From: Bacillus sp. BA3
Lineage (GTDB): Bacteria; Bacillota; Bacilli; Bacillales; DSM-1321
Assembly: GCA_002835675.1 (NCBI GenBank)
Contig: PIZR01000001.1
Span: 486,303-550,302 of the forward strand
Length of the DNA: 64,000 bases
Direction: 5' to 3'
A program made the position numbers and the translations under genes. The notes below the pieces were generated by a model, which worked only from the letters and a program-made list of their open reading frames with translations, made no database searches and was not told where the DNA came from. Numbering within the stretch: position 1 is the stretch's first letter; every line of letters starts with the position of its first letter. Below are positions 35,486-45,182 of this stretch, one piece after another.

Positions 35486-36252
35486 TTTTGTTCTTGGCGG
35501 GTACAAGTGATGCAAGGGAATTAGCGATTGAGATGCAGCAGGTGGGGTTCAAGGTTTTGGCAACTGTTGTAACCGAATCGGCGGCTAAGAGTTTGCAAGA
35601 TTCAGGGATTTCCACCCGGATTGGCCGATTATCTGCAGAAGATATGACATCTTTAATCTCTGCAAAAGGTTTTCAGGCTGTAGTCGATGCAAGTCACCCA
35701 TTTGCCGAAGAAGCATCCAAAAACGCCCTTATCGGAGCAAAGGCAGCAAATGTTCCTTATATTCGTTATGAGCGTGAAAGTCAACGGTTTCAGAATGATA
35801 AATTGATAGTTGTCCGTGATTATGAGGAAGCTGCCAAGCTTGCCGCTGCAAAACGGGGAGTCATCATGCTCACGACCGGAAGTAAAACACTAGCCGTGTT
35901 CGCAAAAGAATTGGTAGGGCTCGAGAATACCAGAGTCATAGCAAGAATGCTGCCACGCATGGACAATATGGAAAAATGTGCACAGTTGGGCATCGAACAA
36001 AAAAATATCGTTGCGATTCAAGGGCCGTTTTCCAAAGAATTGAATAAAGCTCTATATGAACAATATGGGGTCACATTGATGATAACGAAAGAAAGCGGCA
36101 AGGTCGGTGCGGTTGATGAGAAATTGGAAGCCGCGTTGGAATGTGGAATTGAGACAATCATGATATCTCGACCGGATGTTGACTATCAGAATGTTCATTC
36201 CAGTTTTGAACATGTCATTGCCGAGTTGAATAATCAGTTAAATGAAAAATAG
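35482..36252 (+). CDS. cbiJ: Cobalt-precorrin-6A reductase CbiJ
   Basis: 256 aa. The N-terminus MILFLAGTSDARELAIEMQ is the nucleotide-binding start of CbiJ/CobK; VDASHPFAEEASKNAL and LTTGSKTLAVFAKELV are also typical. Reduces a corrin-ring double bond with NAD(P)H. Overlaps cbiX by 4 nt and is followed by cbiC after 12 nt. Confidence 0.93.
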   Translation: MILFLAGTSDARELAIEMQQVGFKVLATVVTESAAKSLQDSGISTRIGRLSAEDMTSLISAKGFQAVVDASHPFAEEASKNALIGAKAANVPYIRYERESQRFQNDKLIVVRDYEEAAKLAAAKRGVIMLTTGSKTLAVFAKELVGLENTRVIARMLPRMDNMEKCAQLGIEQKNIVAIQGPFSKELNKALYEQYGVTLMITKESGKVGAVDEKLEAALECGIETIMISRPDVDYQNVHSSFEHVIAELNNQLNEK

Positions 36253-36264
36253 GAGGAATGCAAG

Positions 36265-36912
36265 ATGGATTTTAAAACGGATTTTAAACCACTAACGGTA
36301 GACCCTGACAAAATATATGATTATAGTTTTTCAATCATTGCTGAAGAAATGGGCAATCATGATTTTTCTGAAGATGAATGGAAGATCGTCCGCCGGGTCA
36401 TTCATGCTTCAGCGGATTTTGAATTGGGAAGAAGTGTAATCATCCATCCAAATGCCATTCAAGCTGGTGTGGAAGCCATTCGCAAAGGCAGACATGTCAT
36501 TGCGGATGTGCAAATGATCGAGAGCGGTACAGGCAAAAAACGATTTCAAAAACACGGCGGGGACGTTCATTGCTATATTTCAGATCCGGATGTGATGGTC
36601 GAGGCAAAACGTTTGAATACGACGAGGGCGATCATTTCGATGCAAAAAGCGGTAAAGGAAAATGAAGGGGGCATTTATGCGATTGGCAATGCACCTACCG
36701 CTTTACTAGAGCTCATTCGTCTTATTAAAGAGGGGATTGCAAAACCGGACTTAATCATTGGAATGCCTGTTGGATTTGTTTCTGCAGCAGAATCGAAAGA
36801 GGAACTGGCTAAGATCACAGAAGTGCCATTCATTACGAATATTGGCCGAAAAGGTGGAAGTACTGTCACTGTTGCAGCATTGAACGCGATTTCCCTTTTA
36901 GCTGATAGTTAA
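36265..36912 (+). CDS. cbiC: Cobalt-precorrin-8X methylmutase CbiC
   Basis: 215 aa. RRVIHASADFELGRSVIIHP carries the conserved active-site His; NAPTALLELIRLI and MPVGFVSAAESKEEL follow as in CbiC/CobH. Moves the C11 methyl to C12 giving cobyrinate. AGGAGGAATGCAAG ribosome site. Confidence 0.94.
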   Translation: MDFKTDFKPLTVDPDKIYDYSFSIIAEEMGNHDFSEDEWKIVRRVIHASADFELGRSVIIHPNAIQAGVEAIRKGRHVIADVQMIESGTGKKRFQKHGGDVHCYISDPDVMVEAKRLNTTRAIISMQKAVKENEGGIYAIGNAPTALLELIRLIKEGIAKPDLIIGMPVGFVSAAESKEELAKITEVPFITNIGRKGGSTVTVAALNAISLLADS

Positions 36913-36917
36913 AAAAC

Positions 36918-38051
36918 ATGGAAAAGAAAGTGAAAAAAGACCCCTCACAAATGCGTCATGGATATACGACGGGAGCATGTTCGACAGCCGTGACCAAAGC
37001 TGCATTGACCGCTTTGATCACGGGGGATGCACTGGAGGAGGCAACCATTTCCTTGCCAATCGGCCGAGATGCCACTTTCACTATTGAGAAATATGAAATA
37101 TCGGAAAATGCGGTTAGTGCAGAAACGATTAAAGATGCCGGAGATGATCCCGATGCCACACATTTGGCCCATATTATCTCTACTGTCAGCTGGTCGGATG
37201 CACCTGGGATTATATTGGATGGAGGGACCGGAGTTGGTCGTGTAACCAAACCCGGACTTCCCGTTCCAGTTGGAGAAGCGGCGATTAATCCTGTACCGCG
37301 CAAGATGATTTTAACCACTGTGCAACAAACACTGGAAGAATTTAAGATCAATAGAGGTGTGAAGGTCGTCATCTCCGTGCCAGCAGGTGAAGAAATAGCG
37401 AAAAAAACATTAAATGGCCGCTTGGGGATTGTAGGAGGAATTTCCATTTTAGGAACAAGGGGCACTGTCGTCCCTTTTTCCAGTTCCGCCTATATGGCAA
37501 GTATCGTCCAGGCTATCAGTGTCGCCAAAGCTAGCGGGTGTGAGCATCTTGTCTTAACGACTGGCGGGCGCAGTGAAAAGTATGCCATGGGCCTTCTCCA
37601 GGATTTACCTGAGGAAGCCTTTATTGAAATGGGTGACTTTGTGGGCTTCTCACTTAAGCAATGTAAGAGGCAGGGAATTAAAAAGGTCTCACTGGTCGGC
37701 ATGATGGGTAAATTCTCCAAAGTGGCCCAAGGTGTGATGATGGTGCATTCAAAAAGTGCCCCGGTCGACTTTGGTTTTCTATCGGAAATTGCCCAAAGCG
37801 TCGGAGCTGATGATGATCTTGTTCTTGAAATCAAGAATGCAAACACAGCGTCACAAGTCGGGGATATGATGTCAGCCATTAATAATTTTGACTTTTTTAA
37901 TAAATTATGTGAATCCTGCTGTCACTCTGCCATTAACCAAGTGAAGGGTGGCATTGAAATGGAAACGGCGATTTATTCGTTGAAAGGACAATTATTGGGA
38001 AGGGCTGTTGGAATTGAGTCAATCGATGAAATTAATCGGGATAGGGGATAA
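36918..38051 (+). CDS. cbiD: Cobalt-precorrin-5B C1-methyltransferase CbiD
   Basis: 377 aa, family length. The N-terminus has [18 protein letters not shown], the hallmark CbiD motif; [19 protein letters not shown] and [19 protein letters not shown] follow. Methylates C1 during deacylation. The tail overlaps the following reading frame. The start codon is preceded by weak ribosome-site sequence, so it may depend on coupling to cbiC, which ends 5 nt upstream. Confidence 0.94.
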   Translation: MEKKVKKDPSQMRHGYTTGACSTAVTKAALTALITGDALEEATISLPIGRDATFTIEKYEISENAVSAETIKDAGDDPDATHLAHIISTVSWSDAPGIILDGGTGVGRVTKPGLPVPVGEAAINPVPRKMILTTVQQTLEEFKINRGVKVVISVPAGEEIAKKTLNGRLGIVGGISILGTRGTVVPFSSSAYMASIVQAISVAKASGCEHLVLTTGGRSEKYAMGLLQDLPEEAFIEMGDFVGFSLKQCKRQGIKKVSLVGMMGKFSKVAQGVMMVHSKSAPVDFGFLSEIAQSVGADDDLVLEIKNANTASQVGDMMSAINNFDFFNKLCESCCHSAINQVKGGIEMETAIYSLKGQLLGRAVGIESIDEINRDRG

Positions 38052-39228
38052 CGGTCAGGAAAGCTTACTGCCTCAATATGCCCAATGGATAGAAGAAAGT
38101 GAAGTGCTGGTCGGAGGTGAACGGATCTTATCCTTCTTTCCGAACTATTCTGGCAAGAAGATTGCCATAAAGGGCGGCTTGAAAAAGGTCGTGGAACAAC
38201 TGCAGGATGAAACTCGTCCAACCGTTGTCTTAGCTTCCGGTGATCCATTGTTTTATGGAATGGGAGGCTATCTTTCCAGCAAAATCAACATGGAGGTTTA
38301 CCCATATTTCAGTTCCATTCAGCTTGCTTTCGCAAAAATGGGGGAAAGCTGGCAAGATGCCTTCCTCGTCAGTATTCATGGCCGCAGTATGAAAGGGCTG
38401 GCCCAAAGGATTGATGGGAAAGCGAAAGTGGCCTTACTTACAGACAGTGAAAATAGTCCTAATCAACTGGCTAAATATCTCCTTTCGTTCGGAATGACTG
38501 AATACCGGGCATTTGTGGCTGAAAATCTTCAAGGGGAAACGGAAACATCAGGTTGGTATGAACTTGATGAAATGATGGAGCGGGAATTCTCCCCGTTGAA
38601 CGTCGTCATTTTAAAACGGAAAACAGAAGGACCGAGTTGGTCATTAGGGATAGAAGATGAAGAATTTTCACAACGGAAGCCTGATAAAGGCCTCATTACC
38701 AAAAAGGAAATCCGGGTATTAAGCCTGCATGCATTGAAGCTAAAGAAAAACAGTATAGTTTGGGATGTTGGGACGTGTACGGGCTCAATGGCAATTGAAG
38801 CGGCCAAGCTTGCATCCGAAGGTCAAATCTTCGCAATTGAAAAAAATGAGCCTGATTTAGAAAACTGTTATCAAAACCAACGTAAATTCCGTACCGATAT
38901 AACGGCGATTCATGGTAAAGCCCCGCAGGGATTGGAAACTTTTCCAGATCCTGATGCGATTTTCATTGGCGGGACTGGCGGCGAAATGGGAGAGCTGATC
39001 AATACTTGCTGCAATCGGTTAAAAGAAGGCGGCAGGATCGTTCTGAATGCTGCGACGATTGAGAATCTTTACCGGGCTAATGAAGCATTTGCGGAAGCTG
39101 GTTTTCACACTTCCATCATGCATGCGCAAATCTCCAGAAGCAAGCCAATATTGGGAATGAACAGATTTGTACCGCTTAATCCGGTTTATATCATTACTGC
39201 ACAACGAAAGGAAGACATGAATGAGTAA
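38026..39228 (+). CDS. cbiET: CbiET, bifunctional cobalt-precorrin-7 C5/C15 methyltransferase
   Basis: 400 aa from ATG 38026 ([14 protein letters not shown]), the normal CbiE start; the frame is open to 38008 without a better site. Residues 1-200 are the CbiE tetrapyrrole methylase; from about 225 is CbiT, a Rossmann methyltransferase with [19 protein letters not shown] as SAM loop. The two steps are methylation at C5 and methylation plus decarboxylation at C15. Overlaps cbiD by 26 nt and cbiL by 8 nt. Confidence 0.92.
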   Translation: MKLIGIGDNGQESLLPQYAQWIEESEVLVGGERILSFFPNYSGKKIAIKGGLKKVVEQLQDETRPTVVLASGDPLFYGMGGYLSSKINMEVYPYFSSIQLAFAKMGESWQDAFLVSIHGRSMKGLAQRIDGKAKVALLTDSENSPNQLAKYLLSFGMTEYRAFVAENLQGETETSGWYELDEMMEREFSPLNVVILKRKTEGPSWSLGIEDEEFSQRKPDKGLITKKEIRVLSLHALKLKKNSIVWDVGTCTGSMAIEAAKLASEGQIFAIEKNEPDLENCYQNQRKFRTDITAIHGKAPQGLETFPDPDAIFIGGTGGEMGELINTCCNRLKEGGRIVLNAATIENLYRANEAFAEAGFHTSIMHAQISRSKPILGMNRFVPLNPVYIITAQRKEDMNE

Positions 39229-39928
39229 TCTTGGTACATTATATGGCCTTGGCGTAGGCCCGGGCGATCCAGAGCTAATTACAGTAAAGGCATTTCGCGT
39301 GATTCAGGAATCACCGGTCATTGCGTATCCAAAAAAAAGAAAAGGGAGTAAAAGCTACGCCCACCGCATTGTTGAAGTTTACATTCGTCCTGAAGAGAAG
39401 GATATGCTTGGCCTTGTTTTTCCGATGACGAAAGATCAAACGATCTTGGATCGGGAATGGAACGGAACGGTTGAAAAGGTTTGGCAAAAATTAAATGAAG
39501 GTAAAGATGTAGCTTTCGTTACGGAAGGCGATCCGCTTTTATATAGTACGTTCATACATATGATGAAATTGATGCAGGAGTTGCATCCCGAAGTCGAAAT
39601 CAAGACGGTCCCGGGCATTTCTTCCTTTAATGGATCAGCGTCAAGGCTGGGCATCGCTTTGGCTGATGGTGATGATCATGTAGCGATTGTTCCTGCAAGG
39701 GATGATTATGAAGCGATGAAGAAGGCGATCGAAGATCATGATGCCGTGGTGTTCATCAAAGTGGCAAAGGTCATCGATTTAATGATTACCGTTTTAAAAG
39801 ATTTGGACTTACTTGAAAAGGCATCGGTCGTAACCAAAGTCACTTCCGATGAAGAAGTGATTTGGAAAGTGAGTGAATTGGAAGGACTTGAACTAGAATA
39901 CTTAACATTGATGGTGGTGAGAAAATGA
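39221..39928 (+). CDS. cbiL: Cobalt-factor II C20-methyltransferase CbiL
   Basis: 235 aa tetrapyrrole methylase: [20 protein letters not shown], then [16 protein letters not shown] and [16 protein letters not shown]. CbiL methylates C20, the first corrin-specific methylation after cobalt insertion. Tightly coupled: starts inside the end of cbiET and its stop overlaps the cbiF start by 4 nt. Confidence 0.93.
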   Translation: MSNLGTLYGLGVGPGDPELITVKAFRVIQESPVIAYPKKRKGSKSYAHRIVEVYIRPEEKDMLGLVFPMTKDQTILDREWNGTVEKVWQKLNEGKDVAFVTEGDPLLYSTFIHMMKLMQELHPEVEIKTVPGISSFNGSASRLGIALADGDDHVAIVPARDDYEAMKKAIEDHDAVVFIKVAKVIDLMITVLKDLDLLEKASVVTKVTSDEEVIWKVSELEGLELEYLTLMVVRK

Positions 39929-40701
39929 AGATATATATTGTAGGGGCCGGCCCGGGTGATCCGGATTTGATTACTGTAAAAGGATTGAACATTCTCCAAA
40001 CGGCCGATGTGATTTTATATACGGATTCATTAGTGAATGAAGAATTGATTGCTAAGGCAAAACCCGATGCCGAGGTGCTGAAAACGGCTGGAATGCATTT
40101 GGAGGAAATTGTTGGCATCATGGTTGAGCGTGTTAAAGAAGGAAAGATGGTTGCTAGAATTCATACTGGGGATCCTGCCATGTACGGTGCAATCATGGAA
40201 CAAATTGTCCTATTGAAGAAAGAGGGTATCGGTTATGAGGTGATTCCTGGCGTGAGTTCGGTGTTCGCCTCAGCAGCGGCAATAGGAGCAGAGCTGACCA
40301 TCCCTGATTTAACCCAGACACTTATATTAACGAGGGCTGAAGGACGTACGCCTGTTCCGGAATTTGAGAAGTTACGTGATTTGGCAAGTCATCACTGTAC
40401 GATTGCCCTTTTCTTGAGTGCAACCTTGACCAAAAAAATCGTTAAAGAACTCCAGGAAGCCGGTTGGAAGGATGAGACACCGGTTGCAGTCATTCAAAGG
40501 GCAACATGGCCGGACCAAAAAATCGTCCGCACTACGTTAGTGAACTTAGATGATGATATGCGTCAAAATGGCATCCGCAAACATGCGATGATTTTGGCTG
40601 GATGGGCTTTGGACCCTGCCATCCATGATAAAGATGAATACCGTTCCAAACTATATGATGCGAGTTTTACCCACGGTTTCAGAAAAGGTGTTAAACCATG
40701 A
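39925..40701 (+). CDS. cbiF: Cobalt-precorrin-4 C11-methyltransferase CbiF
   Basis: 258 aa. IVGAGPGDPDLITVKGL, then RIHTGDPAMYGAIMEQ, VIPGVSSVFASAAAIGAELT and TLILTRAEGRTPVPE, characteristic of CbiF/CobM. Methylates C11. ATGGTGGTGAGAAA upstream includes its ribosome site inside cbiL. Stop overlaps cbiG start. Confidence 0.94.
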   Translation: MKIYIVGAGPGDPDLITVKGLNILQTADVILYTDSLVNEELIAKAKPDAEVLKTAGMHLEEIVGIMVERVKEGKMVARIHTGDPAMYGAIMEQIVLLKKEGIGYEVIPGVSSVFASAAAIGAELTIPDLTQTLILTRAEGRTPVPEFEKLRDLASHHCTIALFLSATLTKKIVKELQEAGWKDETPVAVIQRATWPDQKIVRTTLVNLDDDMRQNGIRKHAMILAGWALDPAIHDKDEYRSKLYDASFTHGFRKGVKP

Positions 40702-41822
40702 TCATTGAATTGAAAGAAGCTGAACTTGCTCCCATTAAACGGTCCCACACTTATGCGATCGTAGCGATTACAAAGCATGGTGTCGAGCTGGCGCGAAAAT
40801 TACATACCGTTTTTTCGAATTCCGATCTATATTACATGAGCAAGTTTGAAAAAGGGGACGAAGAGCATAAACAGATCCAGCTTTTTTCGGGCAGTGTCCG
40901 TATGCTATTGCCAGCTTTATTCAAGGAATATAAGGGAATCATTTTAATTATTTCACTCGGGGCAGTCGTGAGGATGATTGCACCAATTTTGAAGGATAAG
41001 AAAACGGATCCAGGTGTCGTAGTCATTGATGATAAAGGGGAAAATGTTATCAGTGTACTGTCAGGGCATCTGGGAGGGGCAAATGAACTGACTAAGGAAG
41101 TTGCTGCAGCCCTTGATGCAAGAGCTATAATCACCACGGCTTCGGATGTACAAAAAACGATTCCTGTCGACTTATTCGGCCAGCGCTTCGGCTGGATTTG
41201 GGATTCCGCAGAAAAATTGACGCCAGTAAGTGCGTCCGTAGTAAATGAAGAGCATGTTGCCGTTGTACAGGAATCAGGTGAACGGAACTGGTGGTCTTAT
41301 GATACGGCATTACCTGAACGAATTATCATATACCCATCCATTGAAGAAGCGCTTCAAGCAAAGCCGCAAGCAGCGCTGGTCGTGACTCACCGCATGCTTA
41401 AGCAGTCGGAAAAGAGAATCCTGGAAAATGGAATCGTATATCGTCCAAAGGTCATTGCTCTTGGTATCGGGTGCAATAGGGGAACGGCGGCGGCTGAAAT
41501 AGAGCAAGTGATTGCAGAAACACTAGCCGATTTATCATTTTCATTAAAAAGCGTTAAGGCGATCTGTACAATTTCCTTAAAGAAAGACGAACTTGGCTTG
41601 ATTGAAGTAGTTGAAAAATATGGCTGGGAATTCGTGCATTATGAACCGGAAGAGCTTAATCAAGCCAAAATTGAAGCGCCATCGGATACAGTATTTAAAT
41701 ACACGGGTGCATATGGTGTGAGTGAACCGGCTGTGAGGATCTATACTAAAGCTGAACAATTGGAGCTGGTTAAGAAAAAATCGGGGAACGTAACCATATC
41801 AGTTGGGATCATTCCTTTTTAA
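40698..41822 (+). CDS. cbiG: Cobalt-precorrin-5A hydrolase CbiG
   Basis: 374 aa. YAIVAITKHGVELARKL opens an N-terminal domain; ISLGAVVRMIAPIL and VLSGHLGGANELTKEVA form the core; the C-terminal CbiG/CobE-like domain starts at VIALGIGCNRGTAAAEIE. Opens the lactone and releases the C20 two-carbon unit as acetaldehyde. Coupled to cbiF by a 4-nt overlap. Confidence 0.93.
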   Translation: MIIELKEAELAPIKRSHTYAIVAITKHGVELARKLHTVFSNSDLYYMSKFEKGDEEHKQIQLFSGSVRMLLPALFKEYKGIILIISLGAVVRMIAPILKDKKTDPGVVVIDDKGENVISVLSGHLGGANELTKEVAAALDARAIITTASDVQKTIPVDLFGQRFGWIWDSAEKLTPVSASVVNEEHVAVVQESGERNWWSYDTALPERIIIYPSIEEALQAKPQAALVVTHRMLKQSEKRILENGIVYRPKVIALGIGCNRGTAAAEIEQVIAETLADLSFSLKSVKAICTISLKKDELGLIEVVEKYGWEFVHYEPEELNQAKIEAPSDTVFKYTGAYGVSEPAVRIYTKAEQLELVKKKSGNVTISVGIIPF

Positions 41823-41836
41823 GAGGGAGAAAAAAT

Positions 41837-43228
41837 ATGAACGATAGAAGATTGGTAATTGCAGGTACCGGAAGCGGTGTCGGTAAAACGACATTGACCA
41901 TCGGAATCATGGCAGCCCTCCAGAAGAAAGGCTATACCGTTCAAGGGTTCAAATGTGGTCCTGACTATATTGATCCTACTTATCATACAGCAGTTACAGG
42001 ACGGGTTTCACGCAATCTTGACAGTTGGATGTTTGAACATGACACTGTTCGAGAAATTCTTAATAAAGCAGGTGCCGGGGCTGATATATCGATCATCGAA
42101 GGAGTCATGGGCTTCTTCGATGGCAAAAGTCCTTTAGCCAATACAGGATCGACGGCTGAAATCAGCATCATCACGCAAAGTCCTGTCCTGTTGGTAGTCA
42201 ACTGTGCCAGCATGGCACGGAGTGCAGCTGCCATCGTAAAAGGATTTCAGGACTTTTCGACCGGCCCGAACATCATTGGGGTCATTGCCAATCAAGTGGG
42301 AAGTGCAGGTCATTACAAAATTGTCAAATCAGCCATTGAGCAAGAATGCGATGTACCGGTGCTCGGTTATATGAAGCGGGAATTGGATATTGATATTCCA
42401 AGCCGTCATTTAGGTTTAATTCCTGCTATTGAACGCGGGGAACTAAATCCGTTTTTCGATAAGCTCGCACAATTAGTCATGGAAACGATCGATATCGAGC
42501 AGTTGTACCGTTTGTCAAAGACAACCTCCGTTACCAGTGGAAACTCAAATATTTTTCAACCCAAAAATGAAAAGGACGTATGCATTGCCGTCGCAAAAGA
42601 TGCAGCCTTCAATTTTTATTATCAGGAGAACCTTGAGCTGCTAGAAGCATATGGGGCGAACATCAAGTATTTTTCTCCATTAAAAGGGGATGAAGTACCA
42701 TTGGATGCTGATGGTTTATATCTTGGAGGCGGTTTTCCTGAGGAATTTGCAGCTGAACTTTCCGGTAACGTGGAAGCTATCATATCCATCAGAAGCTCCA
42801 TTGAAAAGGGGATGCCGACTCTTGCGGAATGTGGCGGTTTCATGTTTTTGAGCAAATCGATTGAAACAACTTCCGGAGAAACGCATCAGATGGCAGGAAT
42901 GATACCGGGCAGGATTAAAATGCAGAAAAAGCTTGCAGCACTTGGGTATCGTGAAATCACAGGAACTCCAGGCAATTTTTTGATCAATGAAATGGAGCAG
43001 GCAAAAGGTCATGAATTCCACTACTCGACATTTGAAGCGGATGCTGATCTTACACATGCTTATGAATCCATAGGCAGATTCGGTTCGAAACAAGAGGGGT
43101 GTGTATTGGGCAACCTTGTTGCGGGGTATACCCACTTTCATTTTGCTTCCAATCCAACACTTGCAAAGAACTGGATCAATGCTTGCTTAAAACAAAAAAA
43201 CAGATCTGCCCATGAAACTATCAACTAG
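41837..43228 (+). CDS. cbiA: Cobyrinate a,c-diamide synthase CbiA
   Basis: 463 aa. ATP-binding P-loop GTGSGVGKTTLTIGIM at the N-terminus, FKCGPDYIDPTYH, and a C-terminal class I glutamine amidotransferase domain with nucleophile Cys in LAECGGFMFL and a distal His in YTHFHFASNP. Amidates the a and c side chains. AAGAGGGAGAAAA ribosome site. Confidence 0.95.
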   Translation: MNDRRLVIAGTGSGVGKTTLTIGIMAALQKKGYTVQGFKCGPDYIDPTYHTAVTGRVSRNLDSWMFEHDTVREILNKAGAGADISIIEGVMGFFDGKSPLANTGSTAEISIITQSPVLLVVNCASMARSAAAIVKGFQDFSTGPNIIGVIANQVGSAGHYKIVKSAIEQECDVPVLGYMKRELDIDIPSRHLGLIPAIERGELNPFFDKLAQLVMETIDIEQLYRLSKTTSVTSGNSNIFQPKNEKDVCIAVAKDAAFNFYYQENLELLEAYGANIKYFSPLKGDEVPLDADGLYLGGGFPEEFAAELSGNVEAIISIRSSIEKGMPTLAECGGFMFLSKSIETTSGETHQMAGMIPGRIKMQKKLAALGYREITGTPGNFLINEMEQAKGHEFHYSTFEADADLTHAYESIGRFGSKQEGCVLGNLVAGYTHFHFASNPTLAKNWINACLKQKNRSAHETIN

Positions 43229-43266
43229 TAAAATGTATTTTTTGAAGCTTAAGAGGAGGCGCGAGC

Positions 43267-44076
43267 ATGAAACCGGGAAAAGTTCATCTGGTCGGTGCGG
43301 GTCCCGGAGATCCGAAATTGATTACGGTATATGGACTGGAATGTATCCAAAAGGCGGATGTCATTGCATATGACAGGCTTGTCAATCCAGAACTATTAAA
43401 CTATGCAAAAGAAGGTGCAGAACTGGTGTATTGCGGGAAATCACCAGGGAAACATCATCTCATTCAAAATGAAATACATGAACTTTTAGTGGACAAAGCT
43501 TTACAGGGGAAAAACGTCACCCGTCTGAAGGGTGGAGATCCATTTGTCTTTGGGCGGGGCGGTGAGGAAGCGGAAATACTGGCTGCTAACGGGATTGAAT
43601 ATGATATCGTCCCAGGAATCACAGCGGGAATCGCAGCACCGGCTTATGCGGGCATCCCGGTGACCCACCGTGATCATGCTTCAAGTTATGCGATTGTGAC
43701 AGGCCATGGCCGTGATTACAAGGGGCAGGATAACCTGAATTGGCAGGCATTGGCTCAGGGCATCGATACCATCGCCTTTTATATGGGAATAGGTAATATG
43801 CCGTTCATCTGTGAAAAATTGATAGAGCATGGCAGGGACGGCAATACGCCAGTGGCTGTCATTGAATGGGGCACGACTGATAAACAAAGGACGATTACCG
43901 GTACCTTGAATTCGATTTCTTTGAAGGCTATAAAAGAAGAAATTCAAAATCCATCAATCTTTCTAGTAGGGGATGTCGTCCAATTAAGAGAAAAAATACA
44001 ATGGTTTGAAAGAGTGATTGATTCAGAGTCCATAATTGAAGGGAATGAGTCGGAATGTCCATCATTCAAGAATTGA
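43267..44076 (+). CDS. cobA: Uroporphyrinogen-III C-methyltransferase (SUMT)
   Basis: 269 aa. LVGAGPGDPKLITVYGL, YDRLVNPELL, RLKGGDPFVFGRGGEEAEIL and PGITAGIAAPAYAGIPVTHRD are SUMT signatures. Makes precorrin-2, the entry to corrins and siroheme. The position matches the cysG-A gene of the B. megaterium operon. AAGAGGAGGCGCGAGC ribosome site. No precorrin-2 dehydrogenase is fused or adjacent. Its 3' end overlaps the next gene by 22 nt. Confidence 0.95.
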   Translation: MKPGKVHLVGAGPGDPKLITVYGLECIQKADVIAYDRLVNPELLNYAKEGAELVYCGKSPGKHHLIQNEIHELLVDKALQGKNVTRLKGGDPFVFGRGGEEAEILAANGIEYDIVPGITAGIAAPAYAGIPVTHRDHASSYAIVTGHGRDYKGQDNLNWQALAQGIDTIAFYMGIGNMPFICEKLIEHGRDGNTPVAVIEWGTTDKQRTITGTLNSISLKAIKEEIQNPSIFLVGDVVQLREKIQWFERVIDSESIIEGNESECPSFKN

Positions 44077-44618
44077 AGGAACGCCGGGCAATAAGGAATT
44101 ACGAAGAAAAAGAAGTGGAAGACCAAAAAATCAGGCAGCTATTGGAAGCGGCTACCTATGCCCCTAACGATCGATTGCGTGAACCTTGGAGTTTTTATGT
44201 AATCAAGGGAGAAGCGAAGCACCGTTATGAAAGATTGGCAGAAAGGTATTTACATGAACGCTTCCCAACCAAACCAAAGTTGATTGAAAGTTCACTGGAA
44301 GTTGTAAAGACGACACCGCTTATCATTGTCGTGACCTCCGATATTTTGCCTGATGATCCAGATTCATCCGAAGACAATGTATTCGCTTCTTGTTGTGCCG
44401 TCCATTCGATGTGGCTTGCCGCAAAAGAACTTGGTCTCGGATTCGTTTGGCGCACTAGAGGAGTGGGTCTAGTCAGGGATGAACGCCTGCACGAATTTAT
44501 CGGTTCACCGGAAAACAAAAAAGTGATCGGCACCATTTTTGTCGGATACCCTAAAGGCGATCAACCGGTTCCAGCTACTAAAAGGACTTCATACATAGAA
44601 AAAACAGTTTGGCTATGA
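44055..44618 (+). CDS. Nitroreductase-family protein in cobalamin operon (CbiY position)
   Basis: 187 aa FMN-dependent nitroreductase fold: RRAIRNYEEKEVEDQKIRQL, ATYAPNDRLREPWSFYVI, LGLGFVWRTRG. It occupies the place of cbiY in the B. megaterium operon. BluB, which makes the lower ligand dimethylbenzimidazole, is a member of the same superfamily, but I do not see enough to call it BluB. A redox role in corrin assembly is possible. Confidence 0.75.
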   Translation: MSIIQELKERRAIRNYEEKEVEDQKIRQLLEAATYAPNDRLREPWSFYVIKGEAKHRYERLAERYLHERFPTKPKLIESSLEVVKTTPLIIVVTSDILPDDPDSSEDNVFASCCAVHSMWLAAKELGLGFVWRTRGVGLVRDERLHEFIGSPENKKVIGTIFVGYPKGDQPVPATKRTSYIEKTVWL

Positions 44619-44632
44619 AGGTAGGTGAGTGA

Positions 44633-45169
44633 GTGGCACGCAGAGGATTAATGCTTATTTATACAGGAAACGGTAAAGGGAAGACGACTGCCTCATTAGG
44701 GGTGACTTTGAGGGCAATCGGCAGAGGAATGAATGTCAAATACCTTCAGTTCATAAAATCTCCAGAGCGTACTTATGGGGAAGCATTGGCTTTGAGAAAA
44801 TTAGGAGTTGAAATGGAGCAGCTAGGTATTGGTTTTACATGGACCAAAACACCAGAAGAGCATCGCAACGCCTTATCGTTAGCATGGGAAAAGGCGAAAC
44901 TGGCACTTACTGATCCGGATATTGATTTACTTGTTTTGGATGAGTTGAATAATGCGTTAGCGATTTCCAAATTCCCGATTGAAGATGTCTTGCCATTGGC
45001 TGAAATCATCGATGCAATTCGAAATCGTCCCGCTCATATGCATATAGTCATTACCGGCAGGGATGCAAGGCCAGAGCTTATGGAAATGGCCGATTTGGTT
45101 TCAACGATTGAGGCGACCAAGCATTATTATGACGAGGGCATCGGCGCTGTCAAAGGATTAGAGTTTTAA
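44633..45169 (+). CDS. cobO: Cob(I)yrinic acid a,c-diamide adenosyltransferase
   Basis: 178 aa CobO/BtuR type. P-loop YTGNGKGKTTASLGVTLRAI at the N-terminus, YLQFIKSPERTYGE, LLVLDELNNALA (Walker B-like). Attaches the 5'-deoxyadenosyl group to the corrin cobalt. GTG start with AAGGTAGGTGA upstream. Followed after 13 nt by cbiP. Confidence 0.92.
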   Translation: MARRGLMLIYTGNGKGKTTASLGVTLRAIGRGMNVKYLQFIKSPERTYGEALALRKLGVEMEQLGIGFTWTKTPEEHRNALSLAWEKAKLALTDPDIDLLVLDELNNALAISKFPIEDVLPLAEIIDAIRNRPAHMHIVITGRDARPELMEMADLVSTIEATKHYYDEGIGAVKGLEF

Positions 45170-45182
45170 GGGGGTGAGCGTA

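Noticed and set aside
35193-35615. Minus-strand 140-codon frame opposite the cbiX tail
   Set aside because: Product is an artefact of the antisense CAY/GAY repeat (Asp/Gly/Arg runs); cbiX is clearly the coding strand.
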